A stretch of 64,000 bases of DNA from positions 18,492 through 82,491 of IMG/VR virus record IMGVR_UViG_3300021964_000036. The stretch is one strand, 5' to 3'. The notes beneath the pieces are model-generated. The model ran no database searches. It saw only the letters and a list, made by a program, of their open reading frames with translations, and was not told where the DNA came from. The DNA is from a virus. Shown piece after piece: positions 15,213 through 23,097 of the stretch. The position numbers were made by a program, and so were the translations under genes. Numbering within the stretch: the stretch's first letter is position 1; the number at the start of each line of letters is the position of its first letter.

Positions 15213-16559
15213 ATGAAAAAGGAACTCGAGATTTTTATCCAAATAGAGAGCCAATCTGGAAACGGATCTCAAAAGATAAAGCAGGATTTAATATCTGACA
15301 ATTTGTCGGAAAAAATGGAATATCTGTTGGATGTTTGTTTTAATCCATTTGTTACTACAAAGCTTCATAAGATTAATCTAATAGAATATACTCCAGGAAG
15401 AAAGTATTCAAAGGATCCTGATGAATTTTGGAATACGTTTAAGGATTTGGTCGAAGAACTTAAGCAAGCACCAGCAGCTAATGATTCTCTTAGACAAAGG
15501 GCGGAAGATTTGATAGATCATACTTTTTCGCCGGATACTGAGGAGGATATGGGAATTAGAAAGATGCTTATGAAAGTCCTTACAAAAAGGATGAACATTG
15601 GTCTTGGAGCTAAATTAATTAATAAAGCTGTTGGCAGGGAATTGGTCCCAGATCCTTCGTTAATGCTAGCCACTGATAAACAAGAGGAAATTGAAAAGTG
15701 GGATAAAATTTATTGTGAAGAGAAATATGATGGGGTTCGTGTTATTGCAATGATGAATCCTGACACCTCATTTTCATTTTACACCCGTGCATTCAACGAA
15801 CTTGACTCATCGAAGCTTAGTAACATTTCTAGGGATTTGTCTGCTATTTCAAAGAAAGCTGGCCACAGTTCTATTTTTTACGATGGAGAGCTAACTGACT
15901 TAAATAGAAAGTCTGTCTCTGGAAAAGTGACACAGATTCTTAAAGGCACAGCCCCAGACGATATAGATGCAAACTTCCTTTTTAATGTGTTTGATTTAGA
16001 GGATAGCTCAACACTTGAAAAGGGTAGGGGCTCTGTCCTTTATACGGAGAGAAGGAAGAGATTGGCTGAAACCTTAGATCTTCTCCCACCAGTATCAAAC
16101 ATAAAACTAGGCCAGATGTGGGAGGTTGGTTCTATGGAGGATACTTTGGTTATCTACAAGGATATTGTTAACCAGGGTGGTGAGGGTGTTATATGTAAGA
16201 ACGATCATCTTTATGAGTGTAAAAGAAGCAAAAGTTGGATAAAGCTTAAAGAGGTTAATGATTGCGATCTCGAGGTTGTTGGCTGGTATCCAGGTGAGGG
16301 AAAAAGAGAAGGTTTTATAGGTGGGTTAGTATGTACTGATAAATCTAAAACCCTCAACGTAAAAATTGGTGCTGGATTTACTGACAAGGATCTAGAAATA
16401 CTAAGTGCAAACCCAGATGACCTGGTAGGTAAGATTGCAGCTGTACAGTATAACGTAACAATTACTGACAAGTATGAAAATCGAAGTTTATTCCTTCCAA
16501 GATTCATAGAAATAAGGAACGATAAATCTGACCCAGACGACATGTCTAACTTGTTCTAA
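15213..16559 (+). CDS. 30: ATP-dependent DNA ligase, T4 gp30-like
   Basis: Joins nicked DNA during replication and repair. The adenylation motif EEKYDGVRV gives the nucleophilic Lys at residue 171. Later nucleotidyltransferase motifs are visible as FYDGEL, LFNVFDLED, GGEGVICKN and KSWIKLKEVND. After these comes a C-terminal OB-fold region (DLEVVGWYPGEGKREGFIGGLVC ...). The N-terminal 160 residues are helical, as in the T4-type DNA-binding domain. At 448 residues it is slightly shorter than T4 ligase (487). It has a host-like promoter upstream and a strong hairpin downstream. Confidence 0.93.
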   Translation: MKKELEIFIQIESQSGNGSQKIKQDLISDNLSEKMEYLLDVCFNPFVTTKLHKINLIEYTPGRKYSKDPDEFWNTFKDLVEELKQAPAANDSLRQRAEDLIDHTFSPDTEEDMGIRKMLMKVLTKRMNIGLGAKLINKAVGRELVPDPSLMLATDKQEEIEKWDKIYCEEKYDGVRVIAMMNPDTSFSFYTRAFNELDSSKLSNISRDLSAISKKAGHSSIFYDGELTDLNRKSVSGKVTQILKGTAPDDIDANFLFNVFDLEDSSTLEKGRGSVLYTERRKRLAETLDLLPPVSNIKLGQMWEVGSMEDTLVIYKDIVNQGGEGVICKNDHLYECKRSKSWIKLKEVNDCDLEVVGWYPGEGKREGFIGGLVCTDKSKTLNVKIGAGFTDKDLEILSANPDDLVGKIAAVQYNVTITDKYENRSLFLPRFIEIRNDKSDPDDMSNLF

Positions 16560-16573
16560 ATGGGAAACTTAAG

Positions 16574-16608
16574 GCTCTTTTTTCTGTACAAGAATAAAGA
16601 GCTTTTTT
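16574..16608 (+). terminator. Hairpin with T-run between ligase and clamp loader
   Basis: GCTCTTTTTTCT pairs with AAGAATAAAGAGC (one mismatch, GTAC-type loop) and is followed by six T that run straight into the ATG at 16609. It looks like a terminator, or an attenuator or intercistronic hairpin, because no separate promoter is evident for the next gene. Confidence 0.65.
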
Positions 16609-17556
16609 ATGATAGACCAACTCCTTACTGAGAAGTTAAGACCTAAAGAAATCAGGCATATGATCTTACCCGATAGGATCAGGTCTTTGTTTGATAATAA
16701 AGGATTAAACCACAATGTTTTATTGGCTGGATCCCCAGGGTGTGGTAAGACAACCTTAGCTAAGATTCTTTCTAATGATCTCCCACACATTTTTATCAAC
16801 GTTTCTGATGAGAGTTCAGTAGATACCATCAGGACTAAGATAAATGACTTTTGTTCTACCATGAGCATCATGGATGGTAAGTCTTCTAAAAAAGTCGTTG
16901 TCCTTGATGAGTTCGATGGAGCGTCTGACCAATTCTACAAAGCTCTTCGGGGAACAATTGAAAAGTTTGCTTCCAACACTAGATTCATAGCTACCTGTAA
17001 CTGGCTTAACAAAGTACCAGATGCTATTCAGAGCAGGTTCGAGGTAATTAACTTTGATCCAATAAATCAGTCTGAAGAAGAGAAAATTAGGACAGAGTGG
17101 AGATCTCGCATCAAGCTTATTCTAGGAAAGCTTTCTATTTCAATAGACGATGCTTCTCTTGATGAGTTTGAGAAGGAGTACTTCCCAGATCTTAGATCCT
17201 CCCTTAACCGGATCCAATCGTGGGTAATTGAAGGAGTTAAAGAGATCGACATTTCGAGGGTTCGTGATTCTGGATGGTCTTATGAGGATCTATACAATAT
17301 GATATTTACTTCTAAAGACCCAATAGGCAACTACCAAGTTATAGTTGGACAATATTCATCTAAAGTTGATGACGTAATGGCAGCGCTTGGTGAAGAGTTT
17401 GTCCAGTGGATAATGAAGAATAAATCATCCCACGCAAACATCATACCTGCAGTGGTAGTAGAAGTTGCTCATCATCAAGCCCAAAGACAATTGGTAATTG
17501 ATCCCGTTGTTAGCTTGCTTTCTTTAATTTTTAAAATACAAAAACTTATAGACTAA
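16609..17556 (+). CDS. 44: Clamp loader ATPase subunit, T4 gp44-like
   Basis: AAA+ ATPase that loads the sliding clamp on DNA. The Walker A is GSPGCGKT (41-48), the Walker B is VVVLDEFD (96-103), and an arginine finger lies in the IQSRFEVINF segment near residue 145. Length (315) matches T4 gp44 (319). In T4 the loaded clamp also activates late transcription together with gp55, and a gp55-like protein is encoded at 9426. The ATG directly follows the T-run of a hairpin, which may control its expression. The next gene's ATG overlaps its stop by 1 nt. Confidence 0.92.
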   Translation: MIDQLLTEKLRPKEIRHMILPDRIRSLFDNKGLNHNVLLAGSPGCGKTTLAKILSNDLPHIFINVSDESSVDTIRTKINDFCSTMSIMDGKSSKKVVVLDEFDGASDQFYKALRGTIEKFASNTRFIATCNWLNKVPDAIQSRFEVINFDPINQSEEEKIRTEWRSRIKLILGKLSISIDDASLDEFEKEYFPDLRSSLNRIQSWVIEGVKEIDISRVRDSGWSYEDLYNMIFTSKDPIGNYQVIVGQYSSKVDDVMAALGEEFVQWIMKNKSSHANIIPAVVVEVAHHQAQRQLVIDPVVSLLSLIFKIQKLID

Positions 17557-17846
17557 TGGACTTATTACCAGAAGAGATTAGAAAAAACACATACCTCTAT
17601 AAGTTTTATAAAAGAGGTGAAAAAGCAATGATGTACGAGCAAATAGAACCTGATACTGGTATCACTGTTGCTTATGAAGTGTTTAAGAGAAAAATAGATA
17701 AGCCAAAGGTCGTTTTTGGAATCGAATTAAACGAGAGAGAAATCTTTCCTGGTAATGAGGATTTTGGAAAATGGGCTTGGGCCATTTCTGACGAGCAGAG
17801 AGCATTGAAAAGGTTTGATGCTATAGAGAATCAAGTTGATGAATAG
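17556..17846 (+). CDS. Hypothetical protein
   Basis: A 96-residue protein whose ATG overlaps the clamp loader stop by 1 nt. It begins MDLLPEEIRKNTYLYKFYKRGEK. It has a central beta-rich segment (AYEVFKRKIDKPKVVFGIEL) and ends with a conserved-looking FGKWAWAISDEQRALKRFD. No catalytic motif is seen. The tight linkage to the clamp loader suggests a replication-associated role, but the family is not recognised. Confidence 0.7.
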   Translation: MDLLPEEIRKNTYLYKFYKRGEKAMMYEQIEPDTGITVAYEVFKRKIDKPKVVFGIELNEREIFPGNEDFGKWAWAISDEQRALKRFDAIENQVDE

Positions 17847-18183
17847 ACAAGGATTAATATTTTTTCTGATTATTGCATTAGCACAGTCCGGTGCATGGTT
17901 TCAGCAATTTTCCCAAATAAGATGGGTGTGGTTTAAAAACAACACCTGGTTTAATATTGGTGTTCTAGGAATTCTACTTTCTATCTTATTTGTTTATGGA
18001 GCTAAAATAGGATACACTGCATGGGAAAGTGTGTGGAAGGTTAGATTAATACAATTTTCAATAGGTGCTTTCGTAGTATCTTTTTGGAGCTGGATCATTC
18101 TTGGAGAGGGGGTAAACTTAAAAACTTTTGTCTGCTTGCTTCTTGCATTAATGATTATACTTATTCAGGTTTTTTGGAAGTAA
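17839..18183 (+). CDS. Small four-helix membrane protein, DMT/SMR-like appearance
   Basis: A 114-residue integral membrane protein starting at the ATG (17839) that overlaps the upstream stop by 8 nt; a TTG one codon earlier is less likely. Four hydrophobic segments are visible (about residues 6-17, 32-53, 65-86 and 90-112). The FWSWIILGEGVNLKTFVCLLLALMI segment resembles the Glu-containing helix pair of small drug/metabolite transporters. That resemblance is weak evidence. It lies between replication genes and has no clear partner. Confidence 0.68.
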   Translation: MNRQGLIFFLIIALAQSGAWFQQFSQIRWVWFKNNTWFNIGVLGILLSILFVYGAKIGYTAWESVWKVRLIQFSIGAFVVSFWSWIILGEGVNLKTFVCLLLALMIILIQVFWK

Positions 18184-18184
18184 T

Positions 18185-18706
18185 ATGAAAAGGCTTATAA
18201 TTATAGGAAAGGGCGGGTCTGGTAAGGATCATCTAAGGAAGATTTTGCAAGATAGGGGTTTTAAATACTGTGTTTCCCACACTACCAGACCACCTAGAGA
18301 TGGAGAGGTAAACGGTAAAGATTACCATTTCATTTCTGTTGATGCAGCTAATCACGAGTTTATACGTGCTGGAAATTTTTACGAGTATGTAATTTTTAAT
18401 GGATGGATTTATTGTACATCCCTTAAAGAATTTCACTCGAGTAATCTTTTTATTATGACACCTTCCGGTCTTCTTTCTATGAAGCCTGCAGACAGGAAAG
18501 AATCTATTGTGTTATACCTGGATATTGATGAGAGAACAAGAAGATCTAGACTATCCAAAAGAAACGATGCTGATAAACTTGAAAGAAGGTTAGAAGCTGA
18601 TTATAATGATTTCAAGGACTTTAAGGATTACGATTTTAGAATCACAGACCCTTTCTTCAAGGACCTGGGTGAATGGGGAAATTTAAATTTTTATCAAAAT
18701 GATTAA
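18185..18706 (+). CDS. Guanylate kinase-like nucleotide kinase
   Basis: Phosphorylates GMP/dGMP to the diphosphate for phage DNA synthesis. The P-loop GKGGSGKD (8-15) is followed by the guanylate kinase signature SHTTRPPRDGEVNGKDYHFI (31-50), which contains the GMP-binding Arg and Tyr residues. A lid-like region RRSRLSKRNDADKLERRL follows near residue 118. At 173 residues it is shorter than bacterial Gmk (about 205), mainly at the C-terminus. Its last 8 nt overlap the start of the 5'-3' exonuclease gene. Confidence 0.85.
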   Translation: MKRLIIIGKGGSGKDHLRKILQDRGFKYCVSHTTRPPRDGEVNGKDYHFISVDAANHEFIRAGNFYEYVIFNGWIYCTSLKEFHSSNLFIMTPSGLLSMKPADRKESIVLYLDIDERTRRSRLSKRNDADKLERRLEADYNDFKDFKDYDFRITDPFFKDLGEWGNLNFYQND

Positions 18707-19835
18707 CGTACTTATAGACGGAAATTACATATTCCACAAAACATTTGGGGTATTTGGTGGATATGGAAACAAAAATCCAATGGATATTCTTGGTACAGAA
18801 AGTGAACAATCCATGTTTATCCGTAAAATTTCTACGGACCTTACTTCATCTTTAAGATCTATTCCTACTGGGGGTAGGCTAGTCTTTACAGTAGATAGCA
18901 GAAGTTGGAGGAAGGATGTTGAGATCGAGGGTGGAGGATATAAATCCAATAGAGTTAGGGATGATGAGGTTGATTGGAGCGTATTTTTTAACCTCTTAAA
19001 TTCTTATGGCGAACATTTAGAAGACATGGGATTTGTATTTTCTAAGGTCAATGGAGCTGAGGGTGATGACCTTCTTTACTTCTGGGCTGATTATTTAAAC
19101 ACAAAGGGAGAAAATTGCATTATAATATCTGGTGATAAGGATTTACACCAACTTGCCAGGTGGAATAAAAATAACTGGACAATTGTCTGGAATGCTAATT
19201 CGAAAAACAATATTCTCTCCGTTCCGCGGGGGTGGGAAGATAAGTGGTTAAATAAATCATCGGAGGCTTCTATTTTTGATATGGGGAGCGTAATGGATCC
19301 GGATAAGGAGAAACTTAAGGAATTCAGTAAGAAGGTAGAAGTCAATGAGATTATCCCTAGGGATTTTGTGTTTATAAAAATGTTGGTTGGTGATAAAGGT
19401 GATGCTGTCCCTGGAATTTGGGAAGTCCAAAGTGGATCAAGGACTCAAAGAATTACACCGAAAAAAGCAGAGTCCGTTTTAGAATCCCTACAAACAACTG
19501 AATGGGCAACTTTGCCATTTTCGGATTTAATAGAAAATAATGATTTCTTAGAATGGACAGCAGGATATTGCCTAAGATTACTCAAGGACATTGATAATAA
19601 GGAAAATAGGGAAAAGGCTGCTAGTAATTTAAAAAGAAACTATCAGCTAATGTGGCTTGATAAAACAGTAATACCGACAGGAGTAATAGAAGGAACTTTG
19701 GAGGAATTAAAGAGAGGAATATCTCTGCCAAAAAAATCTATAACTCTTGATAGGGTAAAAATTATAGAGGGCACCAGCTGGGTAAGCTCACAAGGTGCTC
19801 CTAGTCAATTTGACCCATTTAAAGATTTTAACTAA
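18699..19835 (+). CDS. 5'-3' exonuclease / RNase H, FEN family (T4 rnh-like)
   Basis: A flap-nuclease-type enzyme expected to remove RNA primers and trim 5' ends. The metal-binding acidic residues appear in the expected order: VLIDGNYIF near the start, AEGDDLLYFWADY, IISGDKDLHQLAR, and later MLVGDKGDAVPGI. This last is followed by a helix-hairpin-helix-like stretch TPKKAESVLESL. Length is 378, longer than T4 RNase H (305), with an insertion at about residues 170-215. The start overlaps the upstream stop by 8 nt. Ligase, clamp loader and this nuclease together give an Okazaki-maturation set. Confidence 0.88.
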   Translation: MINVLIDGNYIFHKTFGVFGGYGNKNPMDILGTESEQSMFIRKISTDLTSSLRSIPTGGRLVFTVDSRSWRKDVEIEGGGYKSNRVRDDEVDWSVFFNLLNSYGEHLEDMGFVFSKVNGAEGDDLLYFWADYLNTKGENCIIISGDKDLHQLARWNKNNWTIVWNANSKNNILSVPRGWEDKWLNKSSEASIFDMGSVMDPDKEKLKEFSKKVEVNEIIPRDFVFIKMLVGDKGDAVPGIWEVQSGSRTQRITPKKAESVLESLQTTEWATLPFSDLIENNDFLEWTAGYCLRLLKDIDNKENREKAASNLKRNYQLMWLDKTVIPTGVIEGTLEELKRGISLPKKSITLDRVKIIEGTSWVSSQGAPSQFDPFKDFN

Positions 19836-20260
19836 TGGAGCTATTTGACGTAATAAAAACAATATTCAAAAAGGATAAGGATTGGGACAAGGTTTCAAGG
19901 AATGATAAGGTAAGGAACTTTTTCATGATTAATAGAATCATGTCCGTGCAATTTCCAATTCAAGCACAACAATTTAATCACACAAAAGTTTTACCTAGAC
20001 CTGTTGTAGATTGGTGGCATGCTACCCTAAGCAAGCATTACACAAAGATGCCAGGATGGATTTTTACAAAAACTAAAAAATCCAAGAACAATACTGTTTC
20101 CACATTAGATTATGAAGCAGATCCCCTGGTTGAAAGATTCATACTCAATAGATTTGAAATCTCGAAGAGGGAGCTTTCTGACCTTAAGAAATTTTATCCT
20201 GAAAAATATAAGGAGTGGGTAGAATCCATTAAGGAGCAAATTGATATGACAAAGAAGTAA
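19835..20260 (+). CDS. Hypothetical protein, possible clamp loader small subunit (gp62-like)
   Basis: A 141-residue, basic, helical protein whose ATG overlaps the exonuclease stop by 1 nt. The stretch VRNFFMINRIMSVQFPIQAQQFNH, then a WW motif and GWIFTKTKKSK, recalls the short clamp-loader small subunits of T4-like phages. In those, FLTNR...SYFPD and a basic W.K segment occur. The match is from memory and partial. A clamp loader gp44 homologue lies 2.3 kb upstream and no other gp62 candidate is in the window. Treat as tentative. Confidence 0.45.
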   Translation: MELFDVIKTIFKKDKDWDKVSRNDKVRNFFMINRIMSVQFPIQAQQFNHTKVLPRPVVDWWHATLSKHYTKMPGWIFTKTKKSKNNTVSTLDYEADPLVERFILNRFEISKRELSDLKKFYPEKYKEWVESIKEQIDMTKK

Positions 20261-20277
20261 GCTTGATATATAGCTTA
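20258..20277 (+). promoter_or_regulatory. GATATATA element in a hairpin loop
   Basis: The octamer (20265-20272) begins 35 nt before the ATG at 20300. It is framed by a perfect 6-bp inverted repeat TAAGCT/AGCTTA. Confidence 0.6.
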
Positions 20278-20299
20278 TACTTTCCCTAATTGATTTAAT

Positions 20300-20842
20300 A
20301 TGAGACAAGACTTTAGAAAGCTTATAGACAAGGTACTTCAAAGCTTAGATTGGGATACAATTTACGAAATACACAAAACATTCAAATTCGGTATTGGTGA
20401 AGGAAGTGAGGTAATTCCAGGTTTAAAAAGAAAGATATACAGTGAACAACTCACTAAAAATGACGTCAAGAACGAGCTTAAAGCCCTTTTAAGGTTCGTC
20501 ATAAACAATGACATTTCTAAATTTTCTTACGGGCCTTGGATGCTGCTTTGGTTTAATCAGGACTGGGACATTATTTTTGAGGATCCTGAAATGGATGAGA
20601 TGACAGAGGCAGAGATGGACGAATTCAAGGTAGACTCTAAATTGGAGGTTTTATTTGCCCCTCAGAGAATATGTTTAAGTGTTGACGCAAGGCCTGAACA
20701 GAAAGGGGATGAGCTCTCAAATGAGGAAATGATACTAACCAAGATGCTGAAGAAAGCTTTGAAGTCAGAAAATTACGAGCTTGCTGGTAAAATACAGGAG
20801 GTGCTGGATTCAAATAATTCTGAGTCCACTACAGATAAATAG
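20300..20842 (+). CDS. Hypothetical protein with UVR-like C-terminal helix pair
   Basis: A 180-residue acidic protein driven by its own GATATATA element. The N-terminal half is helical and contains YGPWMLLWFNQDWDIIFEDP near residue 78. The C-terminal MLKKALKSENYELAGKIQEVLDSN resembles the UVR helical hairpin of UvrB/UvrC and McsA (pattern L..A...E.YE.A..I...I). That short motif mediates protein-protein contacts and is not catalytic. The gene begins a small unit with the predicted capsid-targeted protein at 20861. Function unknown. Confidence 0.68.
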   Translation: MRQDFRKLIDKVLQSLDWDTIYEIHKTFKFGIGEGSEVIPGLKRKIYSEQLTKNDVKNELKALLRFVINNDISKFSYGPWMLLWFNQDWDIIFEDPEMDEMTEAEMDEFKVDSKLEVLFAPQRICLSVDARPEQKGDELSNEEMILTKMLKKALKSENYELAGKIQEVLDSNNSESTTDK

Positions 20843-20860
20843 ATAAAATAAATCCTTCTT

Positions 20861-21343
20861 TTGAGGTATATTAAAACCATAAACGAATTTTTTGATACTG
20901 GGGTATTTGGCGATACCTATGGATATGGTGGTGCTAATGGTATCTTCAAGGTCCAATATAAACCATATAAAGACCTTTCTGTGTCAGTGGGACCAGATCC
21001 TAATCAAAAAAGAACGGTAAGAGGTTCCCAGTTTCAGGTTGGTGATATTGTGATCGGGGTTCCAGTAGATTCAAAGGAAAAGGTAGCAGGAATGATAGTT
21101 CGTACTGAAAGAACCCCCGATAACAAGTCATATAAGTATTTTGCACAAGTGCATTCTAAGGGGAAGGATACTGAGGAAGTTTTAGAGCTAATTCCAGATA
21201 CCGTGGAATTTGCAGATAATGGTGATAAAGGTCATAAGCAAATTATATCTCATTTCAAGCTAGATACTATGCCTTCGGGTGTTTATAATTCACCAACAGT
21301 TTATAATAATACCAAACTTGGTATAGAAGCAATAGGAAGTTAG
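20861..21343 (+). CDS. Predicted capsid-targeted protein with SH3-like barrel
   Basis: A 160-residue protein whose first nine residues, MRYIKTINE, fit the short basic/hydrophobic leader ending in NE that recurs in this genome and resembles the T4 capsid-targeting peptide. Processing would leave FFDTGVFGD at the N-terminus. A Gly/Tyr-rich stretch follows, then a probable SH3-like barrel (FQVGDIVIGVPVDSKEKVAGMIV ... EEVLELIPDTVEF, about residues 63-125). The start is TTG; no ATG in the N-terminal region would keep the leader. Predicted as an internal head protein, by inference. Confidence 0.62.
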   Translation: MRYIKTINEFFDTGVFGDTYGYGGANGIFKVQYKPYKDLSVSVGPDPNQKRTVRGSQFQVGDIVIGVPVDSKEKVAGMIVRTERTPDNKSYKYFAQVHSKGKDTEEVLELIPDTVEFADNGDKGHKQIISHFKLDTMPSGVYNSPTVYNNTKLGIEAIGS

Positions 21344-21377
21344 AAACTTTCACCTCTTTGCCTGCTAAAACATATTG

Positions 21378-22256
21378 ATGATACTAGGCAGGAATCTTAA
21401 TCAAATAGGATATGTTAATCGAGAATCCTCTTCAACTGCGGAGGGGACTTTTCTTTTTGCACAGGGTGTACTAGATCTCATGAAGGATAATCATGAAAAG
21501 GGAATACCCGTTACCTGCATTGAAATTCCCCAAAATTTTAATAAATTGGATTTTTCTAGTATCGAGGAGGAAAGTAGGGAATCTGATGTTATTTGGTCAA
21601 CGTTCCAGTTTATAAAGTCTAATAGACATAGACTATTTTTCTTTCTCCCTAATTACTTCTTCCTTGGAAGTCAAATTGAGGGGGTGGTAGAAGAAAGTAA
21701 ATCTGTGATTACCGAACTCTCTACTTTTTTAGATCAAATTGGTGTAAAAGAAACTTCTATAATTCTTAGGATAGGTAGCGCATACGGAGCTAGGAAAACT
21801 ACGATGGAAAGGTTTTGTAAGGAGGTTAAGTCTCTTGGTGATACTGTTGTAGAGAAGCTTTCTGTTTGCAATGACGAGAAACCAAGTCTTTTCTCGGTGA
21901 CAGATCTTTTAAGCGGTGTTTTCTATTCTGCTGGCTTGCCAATAGTTTTCAGATTTCTACCTCACCAGTTTAACAGTGGTGGACTTTCCACAAGGGAAGC
22001 TTACTTCTTGGCTGTGTCTACGTGGGTTAAAGGGAAGGTACCTATCTTTATTCATTCTGAATCACGTGAAGTTGACGAAAATGGGGTTTCCCTCTCGCCG
22101 GTACCCTCAGATACATTGTTACATAGAATACCCACTTTTGGGTTAGAAATAGATGTTATCTTAGATATACCAAGTGGTCTTCAGGGATGCTTAGTTTATC
22201 TTGCTAATTATATTTCTCTCAGACCAATGGTAATCAATAAAGTTGGCAGAAAATAA
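21378..22256 (+). CDS. UvdE-like TIM-barrel protein, probably without metal-binding site
   Basis: The order of segments matches UV-damage endonuclease (UvdE/UvsE). GRNLNQIGYVN is at the start. FFLPNYFFLGSQ stands where HPGQF is expected. ILRIGSAYG follows with the RF segment after it, then LSVCNDEKPSLFSVTDLL (for L-ENDD-...-DLL), GLPIVFRFLPHQF (for GIPVVFD-HHH) and IFIHSES. Several metal ligands are substituted: the HPGQF His by Leu, the IHIGG His by Arg, the END Glu by Cys, and the FD Asp by Arg. The fold seems kept while the endonuclease centre is lost. It lies next to two DNA repair genes. I chose the ATG at 21378, one codon after a TTG. Confidence 0.55.
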   Translation: MILGRNLNQIGYVNRESSSTAEGTFLFAQGVLDLMKDNHEKGIPVTCIEIPQNFNKLDFSSIEEESRESDVIWSTFQFIKSNRHRLFFFLPNYFFLGSQIEGVVEESKSVITELSTFLDQIGVKETSIILRIGSAYGARKTTMERFCKEVKSLGDTVVEKLSVCNDEKPSLFSVTDLLSGVFYSAGLPIVFRFLPHQFNSGGLSTREAYFLAVSTWVKGKVPIFIHSESREVDENGVSLSPVPSDTLLHRIPTFGLEIDVILDIPSGLQGCLVYLANYISLRPMVINKVGRK

Positions 22257-22280
22257 TTTTTATTCAACGGCCTCTTTCCT

Positions 22281-22288
22281 TAGTTTTG
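22281..22288 (+). promoter_or_regulatory. Bacteroidota-type -7 box (TAGTTTTG) before glycosylase
   Basis: TAGTTTTG matches TAnnTTTG and ends 14 nt before the ATG at 22303. This implies a very short 5' leader. Confidence 0.5.
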
Positions 22289-22302
22289 TATAAAATCTAA
22301 TT

Positions 22303-23097
22303 ATGCCAGAATTAGCGGAATTAAAGCTTACCTCTGACTATGTAAATGGAATATCGGAGGGAAAGGTATTTACACACATAAGTAAAAACCCAGATCACAA
22401 GTGGAAGGATGTAGATTTCGGTGGGTGTTTTACAATAAGATCGTTCAGCAGAGGAAAGGAGATAAAATTAGTTCTTTCTAGTACTGAATCAAACAGGTCC
22501 GATAATTTGATGATGACAATGGGTATGGGTGGTAACTTCCAGTGGGCTTCCAAGGGAGAAAGTATAAAGCACACACACTTATTTTTTCATTGCTTAGATG
22601 GTGGTCATTTAGCTTTTGTAGATATTAGAAGGTTTGGCAAATGGAAATGGGGAGACTGGAATAAGGATAGAGGTCCAGACCCAACAACCGAATACTTTCT
22701 ATTCTGTAATAATATTCTACAGAATCTGCACAAGCGTGCTTTTGATCGTCCCATTTATGAGGTTTTAATGAACCAGCGATATTTTAATGGAATTGGAAAT
22801 TATCTAAGGGCTGAGATTTTATTTAGGATACCTGACGAGAATCCTTTTGTTTCTGCACGAGATTACATTGAAAAAAACAAATGGAGGCTTTTTGAACTTT
22901 GCAGGAATATTCCTATAAAGGTTTATGAAATTGGTGGTGGTACTATAAAGGATTGGAAAAACCCATTTGGGGAAGTATCCTCCGTTTCTGATCTTATGTT
23001 GTGTTACGGAAATCCTTACATGCTAAAGATTGAGGACAGAGGGGGGAGAATGTTCTGGTATGACCCAAAATGGAAAAAAATAGAATATGATAGATAA
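22303..23097 (+). CDS. Fpg/Nei-family DNA glycosylase, zincless
   Basis: Removes oxidised bases and cleaves at the abasic site. The N-terminus is MPELAE, with the catalytic Pro2 and Glu3, and Lys52 lies in FSRGKEIKL. The helix-two-turn-helix is NGIGNYLRAEILF (162-174), followed by PDENPF. The C-terminal finger region LCYGNPYMLKIEDRGGRMFWYDPKW (234 onward) keeps the shape and the DNA-contacting Arg of Fpg fingers but has lost the zinc cysteines, as in zincless family members. Length (264) is normal. Its 3' end overlaps the exonuclease gene by 11 nt. Confidence 0.88.
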   Translation: MPELAELKLTSDYVNGISEGKVFTHISKNPDHKWKDVDFGGCFTIRSFSRGKEIKLVLSSTESNRSDNLMMTMGMGGNFQWASKGESIKHTHLFFHCLDGGHLAFVDIRRFGKWKWGDWNKDRGPDPTTEYFLFCNNILQNLHKRAFDRPIYEVLMNQRYFNGIGNYLRAEILFRIPDENPFVSARDYIEKNKWRLFELCRNIPIKVYEIGGGTIKDWKNPFGEVSSVSDLMLCYGNPYMLKIEDRGGRMFWYDPKWKKIEYDR

